A stretch of 64,000 nt of DNA. Origin: Paenibacillus oceani (GTDB lineage Bacteria > Bacillota > Bacilli > Paenibacillales > NBRC-103111). Below are positions 63,933 to 64,000 of this stretch, piece by piece. Location of the stretch: assembly GCF_014705615.1 (NCBI RefSeq), contig NZ_JACXJA010000026.1, positions 92,811 to 156,810 on the forward strand, read 5' to 3'. Within the stretch, counting starts at the first letter, position 1. Each line of letters begins with the position of its first letter. The position numbers and the translations under genes were made by a program. The notes under the pieces were generated by a model, which was given only the letters and a program-made list of their open reading frames with translations, was not told the DNA's origin and did not search any database.

Positions 63933-64000
63933 CATGTGGTAGCGAATGGAATTATTAGAGGTCAACCAGCCGCTAAACGGGTGTAGCGATGGTCCAAGGA

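Overview
The window looks like chromosomal DNA of a Gram-positive Bacillota, most likely a Paenibacillus or close relative (Paenibacillaceae). This is an inference from several signs: strong AGGAGG-type ribosome binding sites with many GTG/TTG starts, a large number of lipoprotein solute-binding proteins (SBPs), YesM/YesN-type two-component systems, an S-layer-homology (SLH) surface protein, ECF sigma/anti-sigma pairs, several GNAT acetyltransferases and moderately high GC. I saw no tRNA, rRNA, intact insertion sequence, prophage or CRISPR array.

Layout. 1-3060: end of an LplC-type sugar permease, an LipO-type SBP, and a second SBP broken by a frameshift and an internal deletion. 3281-7467: a truncated AraC regulator converging on a minus-strand operon (ECF sigma, membrane anti-sigma, ABC ATPase, ABC permease) whose ORFs overlap at every junction. 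7982-16110: an XRE regulator, a decayed SBP, a ceramidase-like lipoprotein with a membrane partner, a GNAT, a second ECF sigma/anti-sigma pair, a family 2 glycosyltransferase and a decayed WYL regulator. 16747-25273: a tight nine-gene plus-strand operon (HAD phosphatase, RpiR regulator, MBL-fold hydrolase, complete family 5 SBP/DppBCDF-type ABC importer, calcineurin-like phosphoesterase). 25732-31466: spermidine synthase, then a giant SLH-anchored protein with a GHL10 glycosidase-like core. 31896-35344: three GNATs and a stalk-domain secreted protein with a frameshifted signal peptide. 36291-44512: a 7TM-PAS-GGDEF protein divergent from a 1677-residue pseudokinase/AAA/GAF/histidine kinase, its LuxR-type regulator and a Stf0 sulfotransferase. 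45188-49565: a microprotein, an APH-like phosphotransferase, and a minus-strand YesM/YesN pair. 49894-56898: two consecutive 'SBP plus large Tat-exported protein' modules. 57631-63207: a P-loop ATPase, another SBP with a cre-like site, and a GH51 arabinofuranosidase.

How the genes work together. The two ends look like carbohydrate-scavenging loci: CUT1 SBPs, YesM/YesN sensing of extracellular glycans, Tat-exported beta-helix and propeller-like proteins, and a cytoplasmic GH51 enzyme. Several SBPs have no permease in the window and must borrow one encoded elsewhere. The central operon looks like uptake plus intracellular dephosphorylation of a phosphoester-containing solute under an SIS-domain regulator.

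Between the genes lie at least three families of dispersed non-coding repeats. One is a roughly 250-nt element, present three times in the same orientation, with complementary internal arms. Five genes are decayed: four have lost an internal or terminal piece, and the fifth has an apparent one-base frameshift in its signal peptide.
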